The notes beneath the pieces are model-generated. The model was given only the letters and a program-made list of their open reading frames with translations, searched no databases and was not told where the DNA came from. From contig NZ_JACOFR010000003.1 of the NCBI RefSeq assembly GCF_019455385.1, forward strand, positions 372,001 to 436,000: 64,000 nt of DNA. Reading direction: 5' to 3'. Shown here piece after piece: positions 53,201 through 62,194 of the stretch. This DNA is from Bradyrhizobium sp. BR 10289 (GTDB taxonomy: Bacteria > Pseudomonadota > Alphaproteobacteria > Rhizobiales > Xanthobacteraceae). The translations under genes and the position numbers were made by a program. Positions within the stretch are counted from its first letter, which is position 1, and each line of letters opens with the position of its first letter.

Positions 53201-56200
53201 GGCCATGGTTGACGATGGTAATGTCGCCGCCGCCGGTGGCGAGCGCGGCCAGACCGATCGTGCCGGAGGCGGAGCCGTCGTTGGTGACGCTGACGTCGCC
53301 GCCGCCGTGATCGAAGGCCCCGATCGCCGTGCCAGCGGTCGCGATGATCGAAGATGTCGCGCCGGTCATGACAGTGATGTCACCGGCAGCGTAGGTGAAC
53401 GCCTCGATGCCGTAGCCCCCATCCGCGAAGATCGTCGCGTCGCTGGTGACGACGACGTCGCCATTGACCGCATTCGAGAACGTGCCGTTCCCGCCGGGCT
53501 TGTAGCCGGCGATGATCCCGCCCGGGGTGGTGCCGTCGTTGTTCAGCGTCGAGCCGGAATGGATGGTGCCGTGCGCCTCGACCGAGATCGTGCTGCCGAC
53601 GCCGGCGGCGATCGCGGTCGCAAAGCTGACGGCCACGATGCCGGAGCTGCCGGACGTGATGCTGTCGCCCTTGGCCAGAGTGACGCTGATGTCGCCCTGG
53701 TCAACGCTGTGGGCCCTGATGCCGTAGCTAGTCGCGCCCGAGATCGTGACGTTCTCGCCAAGCGTGACGGTCACGTCGCCGGGGCCGCCGCTCAATGCCA
53801 CGGCATTGATGCCGACACTCTGCGCTCCGGACACCGTGATCGTGGTCCAGGCAAAGCTGTTCACCGTGACGTCGCCATTCCCATAGTTATAGGCGTTGAT
53901 GCCGTGACCGGCCGCAGCTGTGATGTTGGCGTGGTTGTTGACGATCACCGTGCCGTTGACGCCGGTATTGGCATTGGTGCCGGTCGTGGCGCCGGTGTAG
54001 CCGGCCTCGATGCCTGCCGGCGGATTGCCGCCGAGGTTCGAGCTGCTGCCCGAGTTGATCGTGCCATAGGCGTTGACCGTGATGGTGCTGCCGGCGGCTT
54101 CGCCGAGCGAGATCGCGCGATTGACGGCGACGACGCCTGAGCTGCCCGACGAAATGACGCTGCCGGCCTCGGTCGTGATGGTCTGGTTGCCGGCCCCGTA
54201 GCTGCGCGACCGGATACCATAAATGGAGCTGCCCGTGATCGTGCCGCCGGCGTCGATGATGATGTCGCCGTTACCACCGGTCAACGCGTCGATGCCGAAG
54301 GCGCCACCCACGGCGCCCCCGCGCTGGGTGATCGAGATGTCGCCGGCATTGGCGCTGTTCAGATTCTCGACAAGGACGCCGACCGAGTTCGCGCCGGTGC
54401 CGGTCGCCTTGCCGGTGAGATTATTGACGGTGATATCGCCGGAGCCGGTCGCGCTGTCGCGCAGCACAATGCCGTTGCCGGCGAGCCCCTTGATGTCACC
54501 TGTCGCGGTCAGCGAAATGCTGCCGGTGCCGTTCTGCGTCGCGACGACGCCGTTGACCGCGCCGGTCAGTGCGCCGGTCGGCGTCAGCACGACATTGCCA
54601 TGACTGCCGGTCGTCCCGCCCGATGCCGAGAAGTCGAGCGCGTCGCCCGCCTTCGAATTGATGTCGGCATCGCCGGTGACGGTGAAGGTGCCGCCGGCCG
54701 AGGCCTGACCAGCGATCGTGCCGGTAAAGGCATGGCTGCCGGCGTCGAGCTGGAGCGTGCCGGAACTGCCGGCGAACGTGACGGTCTGCGCGTCCGCGCC
54801 GCCGAGTTCCAGCGTCGCGCCATCGTCAATGACGATCATCTTGCCGACGCCGTAAAGGCCGCCGGAGAGATTGAGCGTGCCGCTCTGCACCTCGATGTTA
54901 CCGGTGTTGGTGACGCTGCCGGTAACCATGTTGGCGCCGACGCTGTAGAGATTGCCGGCATTGCTCAGGCTGCCGCCGTTGATCGAGACGTCGGTCAGGT
55001 AGAGTTTCGACGTTCCGTCGACTGCGAGCGCGCCGGTGCTGCTGTTGCTGACGGTGAGATGGACCAGCTTCAGCGTGCCACCGTTGATCGCCTTGAGATC
55101 AGCGGAATTGGTGATGTCTTCGCTGGTGATATCGAGCTCGGCGGCGCTTGCCTGGATCAGGCCGTGATTGGTGATGGCGTGCAGCGTCGCGGGGTCGATC
55201 GTCAGCGTGCCGTTGGTGACCGAGATGATGCCGGTGCTGGCGACGGTGATGTCGGCGCTGTCGATCGCGCTCGTGCCGGTCGATTCCAGCGTGCCCGTGA
55301 CGGTCACGGTGCCGCCATCGACAATTGCCCCGACGAGGTCGAGCGTGGAGCCCGACGCGACCGACACGGTGCCACCGGTATTGGTCACCGTCATCCCAAT
55401 CAGCTTCAGCGTGCCCGCGTTGATCGCGGCCAGCGTGCCGGTATTGGTGACGGCCTGATGGTCAATGTCGAGCTCGCCGAGATTGGCCTGGAGCGTGTTG
55501 GCGTTGGCGATGGTGGCGGCCGAAGTCGTGGCGGCGAGCGTCAGCAGGCCGCCGAGCGCCTCGATCAGGCCGTTATTGGTGATGGCCGCGCCGGTGAGGA
55601 TGCTGGTGCCGGTTGAATCCAGCGTGCCTGAAACGGCCAGCGTGCCACCGCTCAGGCTCGCGCCGTTCAGCGTCGTCTTCTTGCTCCCGGCGACGCCGAC
55701 GGTGCCATGGTTGGTGATCGCCGTGTCGACGACGGTCGCGTCGCCGAACGTCAGCGTGACGCCGTTTTCGACCGTGACAGCGCCCTTGTTCAGAGTGGCG
55801 CTGCCGCCAATCGCGCTGTCACCGGTCACGTCGATCGTGCCGCCCGTCCCGAGGCTGTAATTGTTGATGGTGCCGCCGGTGATCTCGGTGCCGGACAGCG
55901 TCAGCGTCTGGCCATCGTCGATCTTGATGACATGGCCGGCGTTGGTGACGACGTCATTGAGCAGCGTCGCGGCACCAGCGATCTCGAGCGTGCCATTGTT
56001 GGTGATCGGGCCCTTGGTCGAGCTGGAAATGCCCTGGATCGTGGCACCGTCCTTGAGTCTGACGGTATTGGCGATTGCAACGCTGGAGTTGTCGGTGATG
56101 ACGGTGCCGGAGACGGTGACACCGTCCAGCGTCAGCGCCGCATCGGCGGTGATGGTGCTGACGCTGACCGTGGCGCCGCTGTCGATCTTGCTGGCGCCGG

Positions 56201-59200
56201 TGACGTCGATCGTGCCGGCGCCCTTGACGACGCCGCCACTGATCGTGGCGTGGTCTAGGGTCAGAGCGCCAGTGCCATCAATGATCACGCTACCGCTTGT
56301 GTTGGCGACAGTCGAGCCCTTGTCGATCGCAAGCACGCCGTTCGCCAGCACTTCGATGGTGCCGGCATTGGTGACGGTCTCGCTGTCTAGCGCGTTGCCG
56401 GTGCCGCTGGCCTTGAGCGTCGCATTATTCTTCAGGAAGCCGCTAGTCAGAACCGCATTGCCGGTGAGATCGAGCTCGCCGCTATTGGTGACCGTACCGC
56501 CGCGCGATGGCAAATCGATGAACGCATGAAGGCCAGTGCCGCTCTCGCCGCCGTCGGATCCCGACCAGCCGTGAAGGACGGGATCCCCACCGCCGTCGAT
56601 CGTCGCGCCGTTGACGGTCAGCCTGCCGTTGACGTCGACGGTGACCGCGCCATTGTTCGTGACATTGGAGCCCTGGTGGATCGTCAGCCAGCCATTCGCC
56701 AGCACCTCGATCAAACCGCTCGCGGTGTTGGAGACGGTCTCGCTCGCGAACTCGGCCGTGCCCTTGATTTTGACCGTGCCGGAATTGTTCAGCGTGCCGT
56801 TCTCGATCAGGCTGGTGCCGTCGAGTTCGAGCGTGCCGAGAATGTTGACGGTGCCGCCATCCACGATCGCGGTGTCGACGATCAGCGTCGTGCCCGCATC
56901 CGCCTTCAGCGTGCCGCCGGCATTGTGGATCGTGGCCAGCGTCTTCAGCGTGCCGCCGGACAGTTCGATGGTGCCGGAATTGGTGATCGCCGTGCCCTTG
57001 GCGAAATCGCCGCCGCCGGCGAGGGTCAGATGGCCGGCATTGGTGAGCACGCTGGTGCCGAGGATCTCGGCCTTACCGCCGACCGACATCGTTCCGGTCG
57101 CAACGTTGGTGAGGATGGAGTCTGCGCTCATGTTGAGCGCGCCTGAGATCGTCAGCGAGCTCAGGTTGATCAGCTTCGGCGGCGGACCGCCAAAGTCGTT
57201 CATCGTGACCGACTTGGCGAAGGCCGCGGCGTCGATCGTCACCGGATAAGACGGCGTCAGGCCGTGCAGCTGATCGGTGATGACGATGACGTCGTCATTG
57301 ATGGTTGGGACCGTGCCGGTTTCCCAGTTGGCCGCATCCTTCCAGAAACCGCCCGAGGGCGCGCCGGCCTTGTCGGTCGCGATCCACACCACCGCCGGCG
57401 CGTCGGTGCCTTTGATTGTGACGGTGATCGTCTGCTTCGAGGTCGCGCCCTGCGAATCCGTGACCGTCACGGTGTAGACCAGCGTCAGCACCTCGCCCTT
57501 CGGGATGAAGTCGGCGAGATAGACCGGCAGGTCGGCCAGCGACCAGTTGATGGTGCCGGTGCCGTCCCCGGTGCTGTCGGCGCCGGCCGCGATCGCAACC
57601 GACATCGCCTTCTGGAACGCCGCGAGCGGGCCCGGCGGCACGGCGCCGCCAGGCAGGGTCGCGCTGGTCAGCGCCACCGACACCGTGTGCGTGTCGGTAA
57701 GATCGACATCGGTGAAGCTCAGCGTTCCCGACTTCGGCACATCGCTGGTGAGCGGACCGCCCGGCACGCTGGTGCCGCCTTCGAAAGTGATGGTCGGAAC
57801 GCTGGTCGTGATCACCGGCTTGTCGTTGGTACCGGTGATCGTGATGGTGATCGGGATGTTCGTGGATTCGGGATTGACCGCGAAATTGTTATTCACGGTG
57901 ACAATGTAGGTCAGCGTCAGCGTTTCGCCGGCCGCGAGGAAGTCAAATACGTGGTCTGGGACCGAGTAGGTCAGGGTCGCCGAACCGTTGTTGTTATTGC
58001 CGGCGGCGGCTGCGACGGAGATCTGGACCTGCGTCGCCGCGATGTCCTGCTTCTGGAGAGCCGTGAGCGAGTTGGTGACGTCGTGGTGGCCAGCGTCCTT
58101 GTAGGTGTATTTTGATGGGTCGACGTTCACCGACACCGTTGGCCGGTCGCCCAGGTTCTGGTCGACAAAGTTGACGTGGAAGATGGTGATGTCGGAAGGC
58201 ACAGGCGCGCCGGTCCCGTCTGCGCGATCGCCGGTCGCCGCAGCCTGTTCGGCCGTCGCGAGCGCCGTCGTCACATTGCCGTTGGCGTCGAGGATGCGCG
58301 CGTCGGGCGGTCCGGGATAACGATCGGACGTACTGCTGCCTCCACTCGACGACCCGCCGGAGCCACTGCCGCTGACCGTGTTGGCGACGATCACCTGTGC
58401 GGTTGCGCCGCTCGACGTCTTGATCAACACGCCGTCGCTGGTCGGCGTGATCGTGTCGGTGAAGTTCGTGGTCAGCTTTGTATTGGTGTTATTATCGGTG
58501 AACTTCAGCGTGAACACGTCGGTGATCAGCTTCTGAATGTCCGGCGACATCAGTGCATTGGTGATCGAGACGTTGCCCCCGCTGATCTGGATCATCTGGC
58601 CGGCCTGATTGACCGTCGCGATCGGCAGCAGCGTGACCTTGTCGAACAGGATGTAGGAGCCGGTCGTGCCGTTTGGCTCGACCAGAACCTGGAAGCTCGC
58701 CTGCGGCTGCGGATCGCCGCCGCCGGCGGGGACGACGAAGTTGATCTGGGTCAGCACCGCCGTGCCGCGGATGCCCATGGTAGCGACCGGCGTGTCGATC
58801 TTCATGTCGCCATGCTTGGCGGTCTCGCCGGCGACGAAGGTGATGGTGCCGGCGACGAGGCTCAGCAGCGAGGAATTGTTCGACCCGTTGGGGTCGTAGA
58901 CCATCTCGTTCAGCACCATCCGCGCATTGGAGGACAGGCCGAACACGGTGCCGTCGATGAAGGTGATGCCAAGTGTCGAATCGGCGCCGGTCGAGACCAC
59001 GTCGCCCTTCTCGACATTGTCGCCGTTGTTCAGGATGACCGAGACGCCGTTGCGGACCGCGGTCGCGCTGCCGGACAGCTTGGTGACGTGGCCAATGACC
59101 TGGGCGGCGGCGGCGCCGGACCCGGCCTGGGCATATTGGACGTGGCCGGTGAGCGCATTGACGACGTCGCCGGTGAGATGGGCGCCATCGGGCGAGGCGA

Positions 59201-59453
59201 TCGCGGCGCGCTTGTCGCCCCTGAAATAATCGTGAACGACGAACTCATGGCCGTCGTGGGACAGCACAAGGTCGAGACCGGCGCGCTTGAAGTCGGCGTT
59301 GAAGATCAGGTTCGGATCGGGAACGACGAACGCGCCATCGGGCACGTGACCATGTGCCTTGGCCGTAAAGGAATCGACACGGCCGTCCGCAGGCGAGCGG
59401 GAAACCTGGCCGTCCAAGGAGTTCGCGGCGTCAAATTTGCCAGCGTAATTCAA
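50244..59453 (-). CDS. Giant FecR/VCBS-repeat secreted adhesin with C-terminal T1SS signal
   Basis: 3069 residues from TTG 59453; the true start may be a few codons later. Region 1-110 is an N-terminal module, and 118-240 a FecR-like domain (LNNGDNVEKGDVVSTGADSTLG, DTPVATMGIRGTAV). VCBS/cadherin-type repeats lie at about 420-680 (TNIPITITITGTNDKPVI). Residues about 690-2250 form a long passenger-like region of degenerate N-T-G-T beta-helix repeats, then more VCBS domains (TGKNDAPVI, AGSNDSPTL). The C-terminus has one RTX-type segment (DVIFASTTNDTLTGGGAKDQFVF) and a LD.IDL.QF pattern typical of type I secretion substrates. No T1SS genes are in the window. Confidence 0.88.
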   Translation of the reverse strand: MNYAGKFDAANSLDGQVSRSPADGRVDSFTAKAHGHVPDGAFVVPDPNLIFNADFKRAGLDLVLSHDGHEFVVHDYFRGDKRAAIASPDGAHLTGDVVNALTGHVQYAQAGSGAAAAQVIGHVTKLSGSATAVRNGVSVILNNGDNVEKGDVVSTGADSTLGITFIDGTVFGLSSNARMVLNEMVYDPNGSNNSSLLSLVAGTITFVAGETAKHGDMKIDTPVATMGIRGTAVLTQINFVVPAGGGDPQPQASFQVLVEPNGTTGSYILFDKVTLLPIATVNQAGQMIQISGGNVSITNALMSPDIQKLITDVFTLKFTDNNTNTKLTTNFTDTITPTSDGVLIKTSSGATAQVIVANTVSGSGSGGSSSGGSSTSDRYPGPPDARILDANGNVTTALATAEQAAATGDRADGTGAPVPSDITIFHVNFVDQNLGDRPTVSVNVDPSKYTYKDAGHHDVTNSLTALQKQDIAATQVQISVAAAAGNNNNGSATLTYSVPDHVFDFLAAGETLTLTYIVTVNNNFAVNPESTNIPITITITGTNDKPVITTSVPTITFEGGTSVPGGPLTSDVPKSGTLSFTDVDLTDTHTVSVALTSATLPGGAVPPGPLAAFQKAMSVAIAAGADSTGDGTGTINWSLADLPVYLADFIPKGEVLTLVYTVTVTDSQGATSKQTITVTIKGTDAPAVVWIATDKAGAPSGGFWKDAANWETGTVPTINDDVIVITDQLHGLTPSYPVTIDAAAFAKSVTMNDFGGPPPKLINLSSLTISGALNMSADSILTNVATGTMSVGGKAEILGTSVLTNAGHLTLAGGGDFAKGTAITNSGTIELSGGTLKTLATIHNAGGTLKADAGTTLIVDTAIVDGGTVNILGTLELDGTSLIENGTLNNSGTVKIKGTAEFASETVSNTASGLIEVLANGWLTIHQGSNVTNNGAVTVDVNGRLTVNGATIDGGGDPVLHGWSGSDGGESGTGLHAFIDLPSRGGTVTNSGELDLTGNAVLTSGFLKNNATLKASGTGNALDSETVTNAGTIEVLANGVLAIDKGSTVANTSGSVIIDGTGALTLDHATISGGVVKGAGTIDVTGASKIDSGATVSVSTITADAALTLDGVTVSGTVITDNSSVAIANTVRLKDGATIQGISSSTKGPITNNGTLEIAGAATLLNDVVTNAGHVIKIDDGQTLTLSGTEITGGTINNYSLGTGGTIDVTGDSAIGGSATLNKGAVTVENGVTLTFGDATVVDTAITNHGTVGVAGSKKTTLNGASLSGGTLAVSGTLDSTGTSILTGAAITNNGLIEALGGLLTLAATTSAATIANANTLQANLGELDIDHQAVTNTGTLAAINAGTLKLIGMTVTNTGGTVSVASGSTLDLVGAIVDGGTVTVTGTLESTGTSAIDSADITVASTGIISVTNGTLTIDPATLHAITNHGLIQASAAELDITSEDITNSADLKAINGGTLKLVHLTVSNSSTGALAVDGTSKLYLTDVSINGGSLSNAGNLYSVGANMVTGSVTNTGNIEVQSGTLNLSGGLYGVGKMIVIDDGATLELGGADAQTVTFAGSSGTLQLDAGSHAFTGTIAGQASAGGTFTVTGDADINSKAGDALDFSASGGTTGSHGNVVLTPTGALTGAVNGVVATQNGTGSISLTATGDIKGLAGNGIVLRDSATGSGDITVNNLTGKATGTGANSVGVLVENLNSANAGDISITQRGGAVGGAFGIDALTGGNGDIIIDAGGTITGSSIYGIRSRSYGAGNQTITTEAGSVISSGSSGVVAVNRAISLGEAAGSTITVNAYGTINSGSSSNLGGNPPAGIEAGYTGATTGTNANTGVNGTVIVNNHANITAAAGHGINAYNYGNGDVTVNSFAWTTITVSGAQSVGINAVALSGGPGDVTVTLGENVTISGATSYGIRAHSVDQGDISVTLAKGDSITSGSSGIVAVSFATAIAAGVGSTISVEAHGTIHSGSTLNNDGTTPGGIIAGYKPGGNGTFSNAVNGDVVVTSDATIFADGGYGIEAFTYAAGDITVMTGATSSIIATAGTAIGAFDHGGGDVSVTNDGSASGTIGLAALATGGGDITIVNHGHISSTSLAGISVTQNGTGAIGSTHITNTGSVAAPTGHTAIFIQENTTGSATIDNSGTIGPALASNVTAATYAIVETGGAITINNSGHINGNISVATATFNNNAGGIWTVAGSGVFGNASSIVNHGAIDLHGASISGTGLTIENYADIDSWGTASISGTIANAGAIEVHDGELTLFGTLSGTGSVTVDAGALLKLDGSVTQTINLAGDGAALQIDTSTFGGSIAELSMADTIDLSSIVYDDGTSATYNAATGELVVSDAYNHTITLKLTGGDYSNYHFAGSDDGHGGTLITINANDDAPTFAAASLTATVPERANTTGSSAPDPTPTAATGAIGFKDVDLTDRPTAGITGQSVTWFDTDGTTPLTLTGQETALAQALTLLPQTGKNNGTVTWSYSVADSALDFLGENQAAKVVSTVTLDDHRGQTITTDVTITLTGKNDAPVITAEAGDSAGATLPETNAGLGKTGTLTLSDVDATDHVSVVRDSLSVHLDGVLKTDDVGGLSHATLLSYFTVPSGDILNGTANHAQFTWAFNSGGQALDFLAAGHTLSLQYTIVPDDGHAATGTGNGVVTINIAGSNDSPTLDSTALDAVAGNDNNPSGAAISDLFANKFHDADAGASFTAIAVTSDTATADQGVWQYQIAGTDHWVDIGAVSDTHALVLSPDTLLRFVPAEGFSGTPDALGVHALDDTYAGLISTDGSAATTDITAMAADGTAPVSGQLTTISTSVTAPPATGPVIDTDHFYVEHIRENSTDVIHDIVVTDTDAGATTDEFTVQVSTAHPDLSQVNFYPACGSLSDINNGFETGIAYNPTGASTDEYPQPPETDKITLTVTDKATGLSDTVNFIFNEAGDDSQGVWLQGAGGKDVIFASTTNDTLTGGGAKDQFVFTPAAIGYDDEGHPIPDFSHTITDFTLDLDKIDLRQFSGVTSIDNLHIVQQQDSDDTLVTWQQQVTPPEGAPVTETESLLLKNVIAANLKGSDFIFHIT

Positions 59454-60070
59454 CCGGGCACCGTAAAAGGGTTAAAATCTAAGTAAGTATCGACCGCCTA
59501 AGCTTGCTTAGCATTACCAAGTCCTTAGCGAAACCATCTATTGCTTGTGTGATTTCGTGTCACTTGGCCATCGACGACTATGCCTACGGCGACATCCGCA
59601 GATATACCGAAGTCGTTTTTCGAATATTTTGCAGTCGAATTCGGCTTATCGCGCGCATTTCCAGTCATCCAAGGTAATCGGCTGCGAAGAGAAGTCCGCG
59701 AATACTTGCGTCCACTTCCCTTCGTGGTACCCCGCAACATCCTGCGGCAAATACGGAGTTAAATCTGTGACCCAACTAACAGAACCCGTGAAATAGCGGG
59801 CTGTTAGCCATACGAGGCAGAATCGGCTCCGTTACAACTTGTGCCTGCAATTGATTCCGTTTCGCCGCGGTCGGGCCCGAGCTAGCCGGCGAATCGTAAA
59901 ATTTTACGCAATTTGGCCAGTCGCGTTTCAGCCTGTCCCACGGTTTTAGGACCCCTGCCGGGCGCGTTAAGCAGAACAAAACCGCCCGCCTCGCACTATC
60001 TCCGCGAAAGCAACAACGCCCGGCACGTTGAGGTCGACGGGGACCTTACGAAGCCGGAAGGGGATGTCAG
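59454..60070. other. 617-bp gap between the adhesin and the LapG-like gene
   Basis: This divergent promoter region holds no gene I can support. A 60-codon frame at 59580-59762 (MPTATSADIPKSFFEYFAVE...) is unrecognised. It is AT-richer than the surroundings, as expected for a promoter of a large surface-protein gene. Confidence 0.5.
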
Positions 60071-60790
60071 ATGGAGACCGCTGCTCGCTCGCGCGCCTGG
60101 CGCGCAATCCTTGTCCTGTGCGGACTGATCCTGTTCGGGTCCGCCGCCGAGCTTCGCGCCGGCACGCTGCTGTCGCCGGGCGCAGGCCTGCTCGTGCGCA
60201 AATCCGCCGAGCCGTTCGGCGTGTTCGCCTTCGCCATTTCGTCCGGCAGCCTCCAGCACAAATGGTCCGAGCTGAAGCAGAAGCTCGACGACGACATGGT
60301 GCAGCTCGCGTTGTGCGACGGCGACCGCGATAATTGCGCGTCCCCGGCGGCGCTGAAGCTGCTTGCCATCGTCGACCAGGCCCGCAGCCGCGACGGCCGC
60401 GCCAGGCTCGGCGAGACCAACCGCGCCATCAACCTCGCCATCCGCGCCGCCAATGACGGCATCGACGACGTCTGGAGCTCGCCGCTTGCGACCTTCGCGC
60501 GCGGCGCCGGCGACTGTGAAGACTACGCAATCGCCAAGCTGGCCGCGCTCCGGCTCGCTGGCGTGGCCAGCAACGATCTCCGCATCGTGGTGGTGCGCGA
60601 TGTCAGGGTCGGCGAGGAGCATGCGGTTGCCGCCGCCAAGCTCGATGGCCACTGGCTGATGCTGGACAACCGCCGCATGGCGATGGTCGAGGACGATGAG
60701 GCGCGCACCTACCAGCCGCTTTTCGTGCTCTATCAGTCGGCCGTGCTGAAATATGCCGACGAGCCGGTGCGGTTGTCGGAGGCCCGCTGA
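60071..60790 (+). CDS. LapG-like transglutaminase-fold cysteine protease
   Basis: A 239-residue protein with a signal peptide (AILVLCGLILFGSAAELRA). The BTLCP-type catalytic triad is visible: Cys149 in GAGDCEDYAIAK, His184 in GEEHAVAAA, Asp199 in LMLDNRRM. The family includes LapG, the periplasmic, calcium-dependent protease that clips the N-terminus of LapA-type adhesins to release biofilm cells. It is divergent from the giant adhesin across the 617-bp gap. Start ATG 60071 is preceded by AAGGGG. No LapD homologue is in the window. Confidence 0.88.
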   Translation: METAARSRAWRAILVLCGLILFGSAAELRAGTLLSPGAGLLVRKSAEPFGVFAFAISSGSLQHKWSELKQKLDDDMVQLALCDGDRDNCASPAALKLLAIVDQARSRDGRARLGETNRAINLAIRAANDGIDDVWSSPLATFARGAGDCEDYAIAKLAALRLAGVASNDLRIVVVRDVRVGEEHAVAAAKLDGHWLMLDNRRMAMVEDDEARTYQPLFVLYQSAVLKYADEPVRLSEAR

Positions 60791-60884
60791 TCTCGCTCGT
60801 CGCCCGATAGACCTTCCCCACAAACCCATTCCACCGCACGATCCGGACCGCTAGCATGGCGCCTTCGATGCGGGGGCGATTGGA

Positions 60885-62009
60885 ATGCGGTTCATCGTGC
60901 TGACTATGCTTGCGCTGCTGGCGCTCCCGGCGGCGCCTGCGTCCGCGCAATCCGGCCCGTCCGAAAGCTCCATCGCCGACAGGCTGCCGCTGTTCGCCAA
61001 GAACAACTGCCAGCAGATCCGCGATCCCGGCAATCAATTGTTCTGTGGCGACGCCGAGCTTGCCGCCGCCGCCGAGAAGCTGGGCAGCGCGATCGAGGCG
61101 CGGCTCGCCCGTCTGCCCGACCGCCTGCCCGCGATCGAGGAGAACGCGACCTGGACCCGCCAGCGCAATCTCGGCTGCGGCATCGTCGGCCAGACCGCGA
61201 TCCGCTCCGACGAGTTCGATCAGGTGAGGGCGTGCCTGCTCAAGGTGACCGAGGAGCGCGCTGCCATCCTGCGCGATCCCGATTTCGATTGTCTGGCGGC
61301 CAACACCGCGGCGGGCGCGGTGATCTGCGCCGACCCGTCGCTGGCGCTCAGCGAAACCGAGCTCAACGGCCAGGTGCTCGGCCTGATCGGCAAGCTCGAT
61401 CCGACCGCGGCCCGCTTTGCCTACGCCGAATACGGACGATGGACGCGGGAGCGCGACCGCAAATGCAATCTGGTCGGCAAGGAGAACGTGCCGCTTGCCG
61501 AGCTCGAATCCGCGGAAGATTGCCTCGCCGAATACCTGAAGCGCAAGACGGCCGAGATCGCCGCGGCCAAAGGCGATCCGAAAAAGGTGTTCGGCCGGCA
61601 GATCGCGGCCCGCATGCCCGACACCGACGCCGTCGACTTCTGCGCCGCGCGGATTCACGCCGCCAATTCCTGCGGCAATTTCCTGCGCATCAACCGCGTC
61701 CATGCGCTCGACATTCAGTTGACCGACCAGGACGCACAGGTCACCGGCGAGATCGAGATGGTCGTGCTGGCGCCGTTCACCACCTGCAGCAAGGTCGCAT
61801 CGAGCTGCACCGGCACCTGCTGGGACCCGAGGACCGGGCTTCCGCAGCCGGGCACGGTCGGCAAGGAGCGCTCAGGTGAGGCCTTCAACGTCACGCGCCG
61901 GCTGAGGATCCAGCGGACGTTTGCGTTCGTGAAAGCCGCCGACGGCTGGCGCTGCCGCGAGGACGAATTGGCGCCGGTGAACTCTGGGACCGCAAGCGGG
62001 GGGTCGTAG
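60885..62009 (+). CDS. LprI-like (DUF1311) exported protein
   Basis: A 374-residue protein with a signal peptide (MRFIVLTMLALLALPAAPASA). It holds two copies of the LprI pattern: CQQIRDPGNQLFCGDAELAAAAEKLGSAIEARLARL...ENATWTRQRNLGC and DFDCLAANTAAGAVICADPSLALSETELNGQVLGLI...WTRERDRKC. Paired cysteines suggest disulfides. Relatives inhibit lysozyme in mycobacteria. The C-terminal third has more Cys (FDFCAARIH...CGNF, TTCSKVASSCTGTCW) and is not assigned. Confidence 0.8.
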   Translation: MRFIVLTMLALLALPAAPASAQSGPSESSIADRLPLFAKNNCQQIRDPGNQLFCGDAELAAAAEKLGSAIEARLARLPDRLPAIEENATWTRQRNLGCGIVGQTAIRSDEFDQVRACLLKVTEERAAILRDPDFDCLAANTAAGAVICADPSLALSETELNGQVLGLIGKLDPTAARFAYAEYGRWTRERDRKCNLVGKENVPLAELESAEDCLAEYLKRKTAEIAAAKGDPKKVFGRQIAARMPDTDAVDFCAARIHAANSCGNFLRINRVHALDIQLTDQDAQVTGEIEMVVLAPFTTCSKVASSCTGTCWDPRTGLPQPGTVGKERSGEAFNVTRRLRIQRTFAFVKAADGWRCREDELAPVNSGTASGGS

Positions 62010-62135
62010 GGCTGTCCTCTCCCTCTCGCCGTTCTTACGGGGCCGCGACGAGCTTCGCTCGAGCTGAGAGGGCCGGGGTGAGGGGCTATCTGCGCGATGA
62101 TGGTGAGAGTCGCCCTCGCGGAGAGTCCCCCTCAC

Positions 62136-62160
62136 CCGGAATTTGCTTCGCAAATTCCGG
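62136..62160. repeat. Hairpin within a rhizobial intergenic repeat
   Basis: CCGGAATTTGC (62136-62146), TTC, GCAAATTCCGG (62150-62160): a perfect 11-bp stem. It lies in the 62010-62194 gap between convergent LprI-like and ABC genes, in sequence rich in CCTCTCCC/GGGAGAGG blocks typical of bradyrhizobial repeats. Confidence 0.7.
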
Positions 62161-62194
62161 CCTCTCCCCGCACGCGGGAAGAGGCGAAGAAATA

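Noticed and set aside
50244..59453. CRISPR or tandem DNA repeat array in the adhesin region
   Set aside because: Repetition is at the protein level with degenerate DNA; no regular repeat-spacer pattern exists.
59580..59762. 60-codon plus-strand frame before the LapG-like gene
   Set aside because: No recognisable domain, no good Shine-Dalgarno, and it lies in the promoter gap.
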